Assembly: GCF_038002825.1 (NCBI RefSeq)
Contig: NZ_JBBODF010000001.1
Coordinates: 1,798,001 to 1,862,000, forward strand
Length of the DNA stretch: 64,000 nt
Origin: Paenibacillus sp. FSL H8-0048
GTDB lineage: Bacteria > Bacillota > Bacilli > Paenibacillales > Paenibacillaceae
Reading direction: 5' to 3'
The translations under genes and the position numbers were made by a program. This document shows positions 18,743 to 27,874 of this stretch, piece by piece. The notes below the pieces were generated by a model. The model was not told the DNA's origin and did no database searches. It was given only the letters and a program-made list of their open reading frames with translations. The number at the start of each line of letters is the position of its first letter. Within the stretch, counting starts at the first letter, position 1.

Positions 18743-20531
18743 GGTTATCACTGTCCCTATACCAAGAGCTTTGCTTGCTCCATAGATTTGCATACATACC
18801 CTTCTGACTGATTAAGTGTTCGTGAGTTCCGTCTTCCACAATAGCACCGTCTTGGAGCACTAAGATACGGTCAGCGAATCTGGCGCTCGCCAATCGATGA
18901 GAGATAAATAAACAACCCTTCTCCCCCATCATATCTCTAAAAGTTGCGTACAATTCACTCTCAGCCACCGGATCTAATGCCGCTGTCGGTTCATCCATAA
19001 TCATGAAAGGGCAATCTGCCAAATAGGCACGGGCCGTGGCAATCTTCTGCCATTGTCCTCCAGACAGATCTATACCGTTCTCCGCAATTTTCCCTAGAGC
19101 CGTATCCAAATCAGACAGAAACCCATCGGGTGCTGCCTTGGTTAAAGCGCCTCTAAGGTCATTGTCATTTCCTATTTTGGCTATGTTACCAAAAGCGATA
19201 TTCTCCCGAAGAGTCAGTGAATACTTGCCGTAATCCTGAAAGATAATCCCTATACTGTTTCTAAGATTTTCTTGACTGATCTGGTTCAAGGGTACACCAT
19301 GAATCAATATTTCTCCGCGATCTGGAACATATAGCTTCACTAACAGCTTTACAATTGTCGATTTACCGGCCCCATTCCCGCCAACCAAAGCAAGATGTTC
19401 ATGCTGATGAATGGTGAAGGAGACCTTCTTCAGCACCTGTTCTGCAGTCCCCGGATATGTAAAGCAAACATCTTTAAATTCTATGAATGGATACGGTTCA
19501 GAGTCGGCAGGTGCCGGATGCACGGATACAGTTGTAATTTGCCGCTCTGGAAGCTGCATGAACATTTCATAATGCATAATCTCCATACAACGATGAGACA
19601 GCCGGGAGAACAGCAATGACAGATCATCTGCAATGCCCAAAATACTGCCGGATGCTCCAACCAAAGAAACGAACAACCCGACAGACACCCGCCCGTCCAT
19701 GACTCCATGAATCAGCTCAAAGATTACTAGTCCTATCCACATTAGAAGCAAAAAGCTGCTGGCAGCAAAATAGCGATGAGACTTTATCGTCGTCATCAAG
19801 CGCTCTTTTAGCACCTTTTCCGATTTTTGTTTCCATTTACTCTGTATGTATCCGACCGCACCAAATACCTTGAGTTCTAGCAGGGATCTTTTGTCACTTA
19901 GCAGTCCCCCCAAGTAGGATAGTTCACGCTCATCCCGGGATTGGCTGGTGAACAGTCCGTTCATCATTTCCATGGCTTTGAAGTTCAGTACCACCATTAG
20001 TGTGAAGATTATCAAGAAGGCCACAGTGAACCAGCCCGATACCTGTAAAAAGATAGCCATCAAGCTCACTAAGCTGACCAGCTGCGATATCATCGTTAAG
20101 GTCTGAACCAGCACCTCCAGAATCTTTTCATCCGGGTGATTTCCCATTTTGTTCAAATGATCCTGTACCTTCGAATCCTCAAAGCAGGAGTACTCTATCC
20201 GGTTAAATTTCTCCACAATCTCTTCCATAAAATCCTTGTTCAGCTTACTCCTTAAGCGCAGGGTAATCATGCTGTCCATGAAGGTGCTATTCGCTGTGAA
20301 AAGCAAAGTAGCTACCAAGCCTGCTCCCCATTGGACAAGCTGATTCAGCGGAACACCATTATTGATATAACCTTGCAAAGAATCAATCAGATGCTGTGTT
20401 ATGTATAGCGTTAGCGGAGTGGTCAGAGCCAGCAGCAGGATTTGTAAGAACTTCAAGATGATCAGATAGGGAGCATATTTGTATAAAATAGCAATGGATT
20501 TTATGGCTTGCTTGAGCATAATCTCATTCAT
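18732..20531 (-). CDS. ABC exporter half-transporter, membrane domain fused to ATPase (NisT-like)
   Basis: A 599-residue half-transporter: about six helices (1-330), then an ATPase domain with Walker A GGNGAGKST, signature LSGGQWQK, Walker B and catalytic Glu (IMDEPTAALDP) and switch His (ISHRLA). All catalytic elements are intact in both partners, so both ATP sites could be active. It is the first gene of a two-gene operon, with a good sigmaA promoter at 20555-20583. The start region has several ATGs (20531 chosen) and only a weak purine-rich SD. Substrate unknown; a peptide or the NRPS product made further downstream is possible but unsupported. Confidence 0.88.
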   Translation of the reverse strand: MNEIMLKQAIKSIAILYKYAPYLIILKFLQILLLALTTPLTLYITQHLIDSLQGYINNGVPLNQLVQWGAGLVATLLFTANSTFMDSMITLRLRSKLNKDFMEEIVEKFNRIEYSCFEDSKVQDHLNKMGNHPDEKILEVLVQTLTMISQLVSLVSLMAIFLQVSGWFTVAFLIIFTLMVVLNFKAMEMMNGLFTSQSRDERELSYLGGLLSDKRSLLELKVFGAVGYIQSKWKQKSEKVLKERLMTTIKSHRYFAASSFLLLMWIGLVIFELIHGVMDGRVSVGLFVSLVGASGSILGIADDLSLLFSRLSHRCMEIMHYEMFMQLPERQITTVSVHPAPADSEPYPFIEFKDVCFTYPGTAEQVLKKVSFTIHQHEHLALVGGNGAGKSTIVKLLVKLYVPDRGEILIHGVPLNQISQENLRNSIGIIFQDYGKYSLTLRENIAFGNIAKIGNDNDLRGALTKAAPDGFLSDLDTALGKIAENGIDLSGGQWQKIATARAYLADCPFMIMDEPTAALDPVAESELYATFRDMMGEKGCLFISHRLASARFADRILVLQDGAIVEDGTHEHLISQKGMYANLWSKQSSWYRDSDNHEG

Positions 20532-20554
20532 TCTCTCTTTCTTTCATTTCCTAA

Positions 20555-20583
20555 AATATAACTATATTCCTGTAAATAGACAA
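20555..20583 (-). promoter_or_regulatory. SigmaA-like promoter of the ABC exporter operon
   Basis: Minus strand: TTGTCT (20578-20583), exactly 17 bases, TATATT (20555-20560; 5 of 6 match). It lies 24 bases upstream of the first ATG and between the cyd terminator and the exporter gene. Confidence 0.5.
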
Positions 20584-20614
20584 CCTGTTGAATTACAGAA
20601 AAAGGTTTAACCAG

Positions 20615-20660
20615 ACAAAAAAACAACCCTGATATGCTTGGTGTCATATCGGGATTGTTT
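20615..20660 (-). terminator. Rho-independent terminator of the cyd operon
   Basis: Minus strand: AACAATCCCGATATG pairs with CATATCAGGGTTGTT (two wobble pairs) around an 8-base loop, followed by seven T. It starts 20 bases after the cydC stop. Confidence 0.85.
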
Positions 20661-20679
20661 TAGGATGTAATTCTGTTGC

Positions 20680-22401
20680 CTATTGCTCTCCAATCATCTG
20701 CAGCTCAATCTGCTTCATCCGGTACAAGTACCCCTCTCGTTCCATTAGCTCCGCATACGAACCTGTTTCGATCACCCTGCCCTGCTCCATGACGATAATC
20801 CTGTCCATATCTTCCAAGCCGGTAAGCCGGTGGCAAATGAGCAGCAACGTATCTCCGGCAGACTGTTCGTACAGATGGGTTAACACGCGCCCTTCCGTTA
20901 CATAATCCAGTGAAGAGGTCGGTTCATCCAGCAGCCATAACCGCCCTTTGCGGAGCATTACCCGCGCCAGAGCCAGACGCTGCTTCTCGCCTTCGGACAG
21001 GTTCTCTCCTTTTTCGAATACGACATTTGTTAATGCCATATCCGGCAATTGGGCCTTAGCCAGAGCTTCCAACAATACTTCGTCGGATTGTTCTTCTCCA
21101 TGCAGCAGCAGGTTGTCACGGACCGTTCCGCGGAAAAAATGGCTTTGCTGCAATACGACATTCGCAGCTTCCCAGATGCCTGACTCATCCAGCTCTTGCA
21201 CCGGAATACCGTTCAAACGGATGTCCCCGGATACAGGCGTGCGCAGCTTGAGCAGCAGATCGATCAGCGTGGATTTGCCGGAACCGCTCGGTCCGACCAC
21301 TGCCGTTCCGGAGCCTGCCGGGAGCTGCAGCGACACCTCGGTCAGCGCGGGCCGCCACTCGTCTTCATATTGGAACGTAACGCCGGACAGCTCCACCGAA
21401 ACAGCATCTCCCGCCGCCAGGGTGCCGCCCGGCTGCACAGGTAAATCACCAGCAGTCAGTACAGTTTCAGTCAGCCTGCTGGCCGCGTGCTCGCTGTCTT
21501 GCTTATAGGCTGGTAAAGTAGCCATGGCCGCTGCTTCTTCGAACACCGTCTGTGAGGCCATGACCAGCATAGCCAGAAATACGCCGGACAGCGAACCTTC
21601 CATAATTAGATAGGCCCCTAGCGTCAGTACACCCCACGATATAAAAAAGGTTACAAAGGTGTGCATTGCCTGTCCGCATAACAGATGGCCTGCTGCACGC
21701 TGCTGCTCTGCTGTCAGTGCTGCTGAAGCCGCCTGGAGCTGCTGCTCCCGCTGCGGCAATTGCCCGTACACCTTCAGATCGCGGAAGCCATATAATACTT
21801 CAGTCACTTCCGTTGACAGCAGCGCCCGCAGCTTACGGACACGCCCGTGTATCGCCCGCTGGCCCAGCAGTACGATGCCCGGTACAACCCATGCGGTTAG
21901 CAGCATCCCTGTTACAAATAAGCAGGCGATCCAGAACGAATAAGAAGCACTGAACACCATGGTTGCCAGAAACACCGAGATGACGATCACCGGCGGATAA
22001 GCGACACGCAAAAAATAATTCTGCAGGCTCTCTACATCGCCGACAATCCGCGCCAGCAGATCTCCGCTGCGGTTCTTGTTCAAGATACCGGGCGTTAACG
22101 GGATCAGCCGGGTAAAAAAGCCTGTGCGCAAACGGCTAAGCATGGAAAAGGTGGCTCTGTGCGAATACAGGCGTTCTCCGTAACGGCTTGCCGCCCGGAG
22201 CAGACCCAGCAGCTTGACCAGCGCGGTCAGTACGATCAGGGTGTAGAGCGGCGGCATGAAGACCGTCTGTGAAATCAGATACCCGCTTGCGGAGAAGAGG
22301 GCCACACCGGCTGCGCCGGCAATAAACCCTCCCAGAATCGACAGGAGAATATCCTTACGCTCCGCTATCATGGCCTTGGATAAAATCGCCAGTTCATTCA
22401 T
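20680..22401 (-). CDS. cydC: Thiol/heme ABC exporter subunit CydC
   Basis: A 573-residue half-transporter that with CydD forms the CydDC exporter needed for assembly of cytochrome bd; substrates reported for the family are reduced thiols and heme. The membrane domain (about 1-310) precedes the ATPase domain with Walker A GPSGSGKST, signature LSEGEKQRLALARV and Walker B LLDEPTSSLD. The signature has Glu in place of the first usual Gly (LSGGE). It overlaps the cydD stop by four bases (22398-22401) and is the last gene of the operon, followed by a strong terminator. Confidence 0.93.
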   Translation of the reverse strand: MNELAILSKAMIAERKDILLSILGGFIAGAAGVALFSASGYLISQTVFMPPLYTLIVLTALVKLLGLLRAASRYGERLYSHRATFSMLSRLRTGFFTRLIPLTPGILNKNRSGDLLARIVGDVESLQNYFLRVAYPPVIVISVFLATMVFSASYSFWIACLFVTGMLLTAWVVPGIVLLGQRAIHGRVRKLRALLSTEVTEVLYGFRDLKVYGQLPQREQQLQAASAALTAEQQRAAGHLLCGQAMHTFVTFFISWGVLTLGAYLIMEGSLSGVFLAMLVMASQTVFEEAAAMATLPAYKQDSEHAASRLTETVLTAGDLPVQPGGTLAAGDAVSVELSGVTFQYEDEWRPALTEVSLQLPAGSGTAVVGPSGSGKSTLIDLLLKLRTPVSGDIRLNGIPVQELDESGIWEAANVVLQQSHFFRGTVRDNLLLHGEEQSDEVLLEALAKAQLPDMALTNVVFEKGENLSEGEKQRLALARVMLRKGRLWLLDEPTSSLDYVTEGRVLTHLYEQSAGDTLLLICHRLTGLEDMDRIIVMEQGRVIETGSYAELMEREGYLYRMKQIELQMIGEQ

Positions 22402-24158
22402 GCTGACCCTCCTTTTCGCTGCATATCAACCATCTGGGCATATTGAGGCATACGTTCAAGGAGCTCGTCGTGAGGTCCGGCCGCTGCTAATACTCCATGG
22501 TCCATAAACAAAATATTATCCGCTTGCCGGATCGTGTATAACCGGTGTGCGACTGTGATCATCGTGGCCTTTTGGGCCAGCGCTGTTATGGAGCTTTGCA
22601 GAATTTGTTCGGTCTGCAAGTCGAGGCCTACCGTAGGCTCATCGAACAAGATCAGGGCCGGACGTTTCAAAAAGGCCCGGGCTAAAGCAAGACGTTGCTT
22701 TTCCCCGCCCGACAGTCCCCTGCCGCCTTCCCCGACATAACTGTCTAATCCCTGCTCCAGCCCGGCAATCAGCGGTGCAAGTCCCGCTTCCTCTGCGGCC
22801 TGCCTGATTTCTTCCCTGGATACGTTCCGTCCGGCGCCGATGGCGATATTGTCAGCGAAGGTGCCGGCAAAAATATAAGGGTGCTGCGTAATGTAGCTCA
22901 CCTGCTCAAACCATGAGTCTTCCTCCCACTCTGTCAGCGGGCTTCCGTTCACCGTCACTGTCCCTGATACCGGCTTCAAAAGCCCGGCAATGAGATGGAG
23001 TAAGGTTGTTTTGCCCGAGCCGCTGTGGCCGACGATGGCAACATGCTGTCCGGGTTCTATGGAGACAGACCCAGCCTTAAGCTCGAATGAACCGGGTGCA
23101 TAGTGGAAATGTACACCATCGAGCGCAATGGATGGCGGCAGCTTGAGCAGCTTGGCTGAGGTCTGCCCGCCCGCTTCCGGCTGTGCACCGGTGCCGCCGC
23201 TGATTTCCGCAAGCATCTGCTCCACCTTACGGACCGCCCCCATACTGGTCCGCCCGCTGTGAAAAGCGGTGCCTGTATTTTTGAGCAGGTTGAAGAACTC
23301 AGGAACAAGCAGCAGCACCAGAAATGCCGTGTGGAACGGCATTGATTTGAACACGAGCAGCTGAATAGCCAATTCAAGAGCGACAATCCCGATGCCCAGC
23401 ATGACGATGGATTCCAGCATGAACGTATTCGTAAAGGCAACCTTCAGAATATCCATGGTCGCGTCACGGTACCCCAGGCTACTGCGCTCAATCTGCTGCT
23501 GCTGGCGGCGGCCCTGTCCGAATATTTTCAAGGTCACCAGCCCTTGAAGCGAATCCAGGAAGGTGCCGGAGAATTCGGCAAGCTGCGCATACTTCTCTTC
23601 CGATTTATTCTTCGTTTGCAGTCCCACCAGAATCATGAACAGCGGGATGAACGGTGCCGTAAACAGCAGAATGAAGCCGGTATTCGCATGTAAAATGAAC
23701 GTAACGACCAGAATCAGAACCGGGATGATCGCAGCTTCGGCCATCCGCGGCATGTATTGACTGAAGTAGCTGTCCGTCTCGTCCACTGCATCCAGAGCCA
23801 CACTGACCTTTCCTCCCGTCTGCCCACGCAGCGTTGAAGGCATGGAGGCATGGGTAAGCTTTTGCAGCACGGCTGAATGCATATTTGCCTTAGCGTCGGC
23901 CGCCATAGCCAAGCCTATTCTTCCGTTCCCGTATAACAGCAACGTGCGGATCGCCATCACTGACAGCAGCAGCGCGAGCAGCAGTGCAACCGAAGATAAG
24001 GAAGCCCTCTCCACGAACACCCGCTGCACCGCTTCCGCCAGTAGCCCGGCCTGACTTACAATCGCAATACCGAGCAGGAGCGATAGGACGGCCAGCATAA
24101 CCAACCGTTTTCGTTGCCGTGACATTTGCTCAGCAATCAGGCTTGTTGTCTTGTTCAT
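22398..24158 (-). CDS. cydD: Thiol/heme ABC exporter subunit CydD
   Basis: A 586-residue half-transporter, partner of CydC. Six helices with the CydD-type N-terminus (LSLLLGIAIVSQAGLLAEAVQ), then an ATPase domain: Walker A GHSGSGKTT, signature LSGGEKQRLALARA, Walker B LFDEPTVGLD, switch VAHRLY. The ATG immediately follows the cydB stop and has AAGGAAAG upstream inside cydB's end. Gene order cydA-cydB-cydD-cydC is usual in Firmicutes. Confidence 0.93.
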   Translation of the reverse strand: MNKTTSLIAEQMSRQRKRLVMLAVLSLLLGIAIVSQAGLLAEAVQRVFVERASLSSVALLLALLLSVMAIRTLLLYGNGRIGLAMAADAKANMHSAVLQKLTHASMPSTLRGQTGGKVSVALDAVDETDSYFSQYMPRMAEAAIIPVLILVVTFILHANTGFILLFTAPFIPLFMILVGLQTKNKSEEKYAQLAEFSGTFLDSLQGLVTLKIFGQGRRQQQQIERSSLGYRDATMDILKVAFTNTFMLESIVMLGIGIVALELAIQLLVFKSMPFHTAFLVLLLVPEFFNLLKNTGTAFHSGRTSMGAVRKVEQMLAEISGGTGAQPEAGGQTSAKLLKLPPSIALDGVHFHYAPGSFELKAGSVSIEPGQHVAIVGHSGSGKTTLLHLIAGLLKPVSGTVTVNGSPLTEWEEDSWFEQVSYITQHPYIFAGTFADNIAIGAGRNVSREEIRQAAEEAGLAPLIAGLEQGLDSYVGEGGRGLSGGEKQRLALARAFLKRPALILFDEPTVGLDLQTEQILQSSITALAQKATMITVAHRLYTIRQADNILFMDHGVLAAAGPHDELLERMPQYAQMVDMQRKGGSA

Positions 24159-25172
24159 TTATTTCTTTCCTTTCACATAATCTGCGTCAAAGAGGAACAG
24201 CTTGAACACCAGAATCAGAGAAGGAATGAGTAGGCACATCCCGCCGATGAATACAATGACGAGCGCCAGGCCCATGGCCGGTGAAGTGATGCTGTTCTCC
24301 AGCGTAATGAACGGGTCCAGAATATAAGGGTACTGCCCGATCCCGTAAGCGAAGAAGGCGCATAGAAATTGCAGCATGATGCTTATGAACGCCAGCCCGT
24401 AACGGCGTCCGCTGTACAGCAGCCACATGGCAAGCATGAAGAAAGCGACGGACAGCGCAAGCAGCCACCATAAATCCATCATATTTTGAAAATGCCGCTC
24501 ATTGTGCTGTCCCAGATAAATAAAGGCCGTCAGCGCGGTAACAATCGTCGGCGTGCTCCAGAACAGCGCATAGGTGCGCATAAGCTTCAGCGCGGGTTGA
24601 TCCTCAGCCCGGGAAGCATAAAAGGCCAAAAAGGAGGCGCTGATGAACAGCACGGATACAATCGCCAAGCCTACAATGCACCAGGATAAGGGGTTGGTGA
24701 ACAATGCCCAGTAATCCAGAGACACGCTCTCCCCCTGCTTGAAGATGAAGCCGCCTTCCGACAGAGTGAGCGCCACGGACAAGGATGCGGGAATCAGCAG
24801 CCCCGAAGCGCCGTACAGAAAGAGGTATACGATGTTATTTTTGGACCCGTAATTCTCGAACGCATAGAACGAACCGCGGATCGCGATGAGGATCACAGCA
24901 ATGCTTCCCGGAACAAGCAGCGCCGAGCCGTAATAATAAGCGGTATCCGGGAAGAAGCCGACAAGTCCGATGTAAAAAAAGACGAAAAACACATTCGTAA
25001 TCTCCCAGACAGGCGATAAATAGCGGGAGATCAAACGGTTAATCAGATGATCCTGCTTCGTCAGCCGCGCATAAAATGCAAAGAATCCGGCTCCAAAATC
25101 AATGGAGGCCACGATTAAATAGCCGTATAAAAACAGCCAGAGCACTGAAATTCCAATCAGCTCATAACTCAT
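24159..25172 (-). CDS. cydB: Cytochrome bd-type oxidase subunit II (CydB/YthB type)
   Basis: A 337-residue membrane protein with about nine helices, starting MSYELIGISVLWLFLYGYLIVASIDFG, which is typical of subunit II. With CydA it forms a quinol oxidase that reduces oxygen to water with high affinity and without pumping protons. It overlaps the end of cydA by four bases (25169-25172) and abuts cydD. Confidence 0.93.
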   Translation of the reverse strand: MSYELIGISVLWLFLYGYLIVASIDFGAGFFAFYARLTKQDHLINRLISRYLSPVWEITNVFFVFFYIGLVGFFPDTAYYYGSALLVPGSIAVILIAIRGSFYAFENYGSKNNIVYLFLYGASGLLIPASLSVALTLSEGGFIFKQGESVSLDYWALFTNPLSWCIVGLAIVSVLFISASFLAFYASRAEDQPALKLMRTYALFWSTPTIVTALTAFIYLGQHNERHFQNMMDLWWLLALSVAFFMLAMWLLYSGRRYGLAFISIMLQFLCAFFAYGIGQYPYILDPFITLENSITSPAMGLALVIVFIGGMCLLIPSLILVFKLFLFDADYVKGKK

Positions 25173-26536
25173 TTTGCGTGCTCACCCTTTCCTGTTGAGT
25201 TGCCTCCGGGAGGCTGATGCCACTTCTCCATCTCGGTTTCCGCCGGATTGTCCTTGAACATGCGCCGCAGCACAAGAACGCATACAGTTCCCAACAGGAT
25301 GTACAGCAACAGGAAAACAAAAAACAGGATTCTCACGCTCGGGGATGTCGTTGCCCCCTCTTCTACACGCATGTATCCCCTTAAGATCCAGGGCTGGCGG
25401 CCAATTTCAGCGTAAAACCAGCCCAGCTCGACTCCCAGAAAAGCAAGCGGTGCGCCTAACGCGATGGCGCGGAGCAGCCATTTGTTATGCTCATTGCGTT
25501 TTTTCCAGAATACAAACAGGAAATACAGGAATGAAATGCCTAATAGGGCGAACCCTATACCGACCATTAGATCAAACAAATAATGAACCAGGAGCGGCGG
25601 CCGCTCATCCGCAGGAAATTCATTCAGACCGGTCACCTCTGCATTGAAATCGCCAAAGGCGAGGAAGCTGAGAAATTTGGGAATGTGCAGTGCGCCCAGC
25701 ACCTCATGCTCTGCGTTAAGCCACCCTAACAGAACCAGATCTGCTCCGCTCTCCGTTTCAAAATGCCACTCTGCCGCTGCCAGCTTCTCCGGCTGATGCT
25801 CCGCCAAAAATTTCGCAGATACATCTCCAGCTAGTGCGTTCAGCAGTCCAAACACCATCACCACGGCCATCATCAGCTTCAGCGCTTTTTTATGGTATTC
25901 CGAAGCGCCCTTTCTGAGTAGCGCAAATGCGGCAATGCCTGCCAGCAGTGCAGCCCCGGTCAGATAGGCTGAGCTTAAGACATGGAACACCTTGGAGAAC
26001 GTCGCTGTATTCAGCATCGCCTCCACCGGATTCACAGCTGTGAATTGTCCTCCCGCCATGGCAAAGCCCTCAGGCTGATTCATGAACCCGTTTACAGTCG
26101 TGATAAACACAGCGGACATCCCGGCACCGGCAACAATCGGGATCGTAAGGAGCCAGTGGATATACGGCTTTTTGAAGCGGTCCCAGGTATAGAGATAAAT
26201 GCCCAGGAAGATCGCCTCAAAAAAGAACGCAAACACCTCCATAAATAGCGGAAGCGCAATCACGTTACCGGCCAGCTTCATGAAATTCGGCCAGACCAAG
26301 GCCAGCTGCAGTGAAATCGCCGTACCTGTCACCACGCCAACGGCTACAGAAATGACAAACCCGCGGGCCCATCGCTTGGCCATTAACGTGTAGTGAGCGT
26401 CTTTTTTGCGTATGCCCATGAATTCTGCAATAGCAATCATCAGCGGAACCCCAACGCCAATTGTTGCGAAAATAACGTGGAACCCCAATGTTAAGCCTGT
26501 CACCAGTCTGCTCCACAGCACAGTATCGATGCCCAT
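25169..26536 (-). CDS. cydA: Cytochrome bd-type quinol oxidase subunit I (YthA/CIO-like)
   Basis: A 455-residue heme-binding subunit. The N-terminus SRLVTGLTLGFHVIFATIGVGVPLMIAIAE contains the conserved His and resembles YthA/cyanide-insensitive-type subunits more than canonical E. coli CydA. The conserved GRQPW motif (EIGRQPWILRGYM) and a short quinol loop are present. ATG start with AAGGAGG upstream; a TATAAT -10 lies at 26580-26585. It is the first gene of cydABDC and is separated from the NRPS operon upstream by a strong terminator. Confidence 0.92.
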   Translation of the reverse strand: MGIDTVLWSRLVTGLTLGFHVIFATIGVGVPLMIAIAEFMGIRKKDAHYTLMAKRWARGFVISVAVGVVTGTAISLQLALVWPNFMKLAGNVIALPLFMEVFAFFFEAIFLGIYLYTWDRFKKPYIHWLLTIPIVAGAGMSAVFITTVNGFMNQPEGFAMAGGQFTAVNPVEAMLNTATFSKVFHVLSSAYLTGAALLAGIAAFALLRKGASEYHKKALKLMMAVVMVFGLLNALAGDVSAKFLAEHQPEKLAAAEWHFETESGADLVLLGWLNAEHEVLGALHIPKFLSFLAFGDFNAEVTGLNEFPADERPPLLVHYLFDLMVGIGFALLGISFLYFLFVFWKKRNEHNKWLLRAIALGAPLAFLGVELGWFYAEIGRQPWILRGYMRVEEGATTSPSVRILFFVFLLLYILLGTVCVLVLRRMFKDNPAETEMEKWHQPPGGNSTGKGEHAK

Positions 26537-26579
26537 TACGTTAGTGCCTCCTTATCCAAGCAGTTAGATATTTTGAATT

Positions 26580-26585
26580 ATTATA
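26580..26585 (-). promoter_or_regulatory. -10 element before cydA
   Basis: A perfect TATAAT on the minus strand, 43 bases upstream of the cydA ATG, in AT-rich DNA. No convincing -35 (TTGACA-like) lies 16-18 bases upstream, and I did not find a clear Rex-type TTGTGAA/TTCACAA palindrome. Confidence 0.4.
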
Positions 26586-26718
26586 TCTTTAATTTTAAGT
26601 AAAACAGTTCCGGTCACCTTATTGCCTTCAAACGTTCATGAAAGGATCAACTCTTTCTTACATCTTGGTGAATACGGCCAAAACTACTCTTTTGGGCTAT
26701 TGTTTGGTTAGGAGTAAC

Positions 26719-26874
26719 GTGGTAAAGAACTGTTACATGATGGGCCACCGCTATGGTCCTGATCATAGCCATGCCAGAAAGGCGGCCGCAGCCTATGGCA
26801 TGGAGCTCGAGACTGAGCTGGCCCTGCATTCCGAACAAAAACAGCTGAAGCAACGGCTGCAGACGGAAGGCTAA
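26719..26874 (+). CDS. Possible small hypothetical protein
   Basis: A possible short plus-strand gene lying between the divergent cydA start and the end of the NRPS operon. From the GTG at 26719 it would encode 51 residues; the C-terminal part is charged and His/Lys/Glu-rich (HRYGPDHSHARKAAAAYG). AGGAG lies upstream but only four bases from the GTG. The frame stays open back to an ATG at 26638, which has no SD; ATGs at 26737 and 26740 are others. In its favour, a strong bidirectional terminator starts ten bases after the stop. Against it, the ribosome signals are poor and I recognise no family. Confidence 0.3.
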   Translation: MVKNCYMMGHRYGPDHSHARKAAAAYGMELETELALHSEQKQLKQRLQTEG

Positions 26875-26884
26875 AGAGTATAGC

Positions 26885-26940
26885 AAATAAGGGTGACCGA
26901 ATCGCCGGGCGTTACTCCGGCTCTTGGTCACCCTTATTTT
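26885..26940. terminator. Bidirectional terminator closing the NRPS operon
   Basis: AAATAAGGGTGACC pairs perfectly with GGTCACCCTTATTT; a second small stem (GCCGG/CCGGC) sits in the loop. T-runs follow on the plus strand and A-runs precede it, so it works both ways. It ends the 26997-52717 minus-strand operon and would also end any plus-strand transcript from 26.7 kb. Confidence 0.88.
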
Positions 26941-26996
26941 TACTGAGTTTATTATTGAATGCCCGCCACCCAGAGATTCCTCTCTTCTCTTAGTGA

Positions 26997-27842
26997 TTAT
27001 ACCGGCAGCCGATAATAAGGCAACGTTACCGACGGCCGAAAGCCCAGCTTCTGCGCTAAATAATAGGACCCCTCGTTCTCCAGACGGCAAGCCCATACGG
27101 GCTCCAGATCATGGTCTAGACAATACTCGATTAGAGCGGAGCATACGGAGACCGCATAACCATTTCCCCTGTAAGCCTCCGCCGTCTCAATTCCAATCTC
27201 CAGCTGATTCCCGGTCCGGCAAGAGGAGAATGCGCTTGAAGCAGTTTCTCCATCGCGAAGCAGGGCATAACCCACGCCTTCCGTGGCAAAATGCTCTTCA
27301 TCCCGCCAGAAGTGCCGGGGAATTACAGCTCCGGTCTGGGTCAAAAACTGCTTTGGGGTTATGCGGATTACAGGCTCACTGTGCCTGGGAAATTTCTGCT
27401 TTGCCTGCTGATAGGCATCGTGATCAAAGGTGAAGTTGACTCTGGTATTTCTCATAATTCTTTTCTCCTCAAAGCCACCGGACGGCAAATCACACTTCTT
27501 GAGCTCACTGTTATGGAAGGATAGCATACCATCCACTATCCCGCTCCATTCTCCCCCCGGATCAGCCTGCAGCCATTCCACTTGTTCCCTGGTTGCCGAC
27601 TGATTGGTTATATAATCGTAAAGCTTGTTAGTAAAGGACTCAATTCCAGCATCACCGAACAGCAAAGACATCCCATAGGAATGGACTACATAAAAGGTAC
27701 AGGGGTTCTCAATACAATCTACATATACATGTCCTGTAATTTGCTGCTCAAGCACCGCTTCAGCGAACATGGTGTTAATCTGTATCTGGCGGACCAGGTC
27801 GAGCGCTTTGTGATAATCCTTGGGAGCCAGCTCAATCATCAT
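26997..27842 (-). CDS. GNAT-family N-acetyltransferase
   Basis: A 281-residue protein. The C-terminal half is a GNAT fold with the acetyl-CoA loop pattern in TAEAYRGNGYAVSVCSALIEYCL and the terminal strand region SYYLAQKLGFRP. The N-terminal half resembles the two-domain GNAT_acetyltran group. ATG start with AAGGGG upstream. It is the last gene of the NRPS operon, 32 bases after the MATE exporter and just before the terminator. That position suits either self-protection by acetylating the product or a tailoring acetylation; the sequence does not decide. The acceptor substrate is unknown. Confidence 0.8.
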   Translation of the reverse strand: MMIELAPKDYHKALDLVRQIQINTMFAEAVLEQQITGHVYVDCIENPCTFYVVHSYGMSLLFGDAGIESFTNKLYDYITNQSATREQVEWLQADPGGEWSGIVDGMLSFHNSELKKCDLPSGGFEEKRIMRNTRVNFTFDHDAYQQAKQKFPRHSEPVIRITPKQFLTQTGAVIPRHFWRDEEHFATEGVGYALLRDGETASSAFSSCRTGNQLEIGIETAEAYRGNGYAVSVCSALIEYCLDHDLEPVWACRLENEGSYYLAQKLGFRPSVTLPYYRLPV

Positions 27843-27874
27843 TATCTTCCCCTTTCTTCATTGCTTGACCAGCA

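Noticed and set aside
16889-20680. Lantibiotic precursor gene next to the NisT-like exporters
   Set aside because: The gaps at 16889-16972 and 20532-20679 contain no open frame with Cys/Ser/Thr-rich core; none of the lanthionine enzymes is nearby.
26537-26640. Rex operator before cydA
   Set aside because: No TTGTGAA-N4-TTCACAA-like palindrome could be found by eye near the -10.
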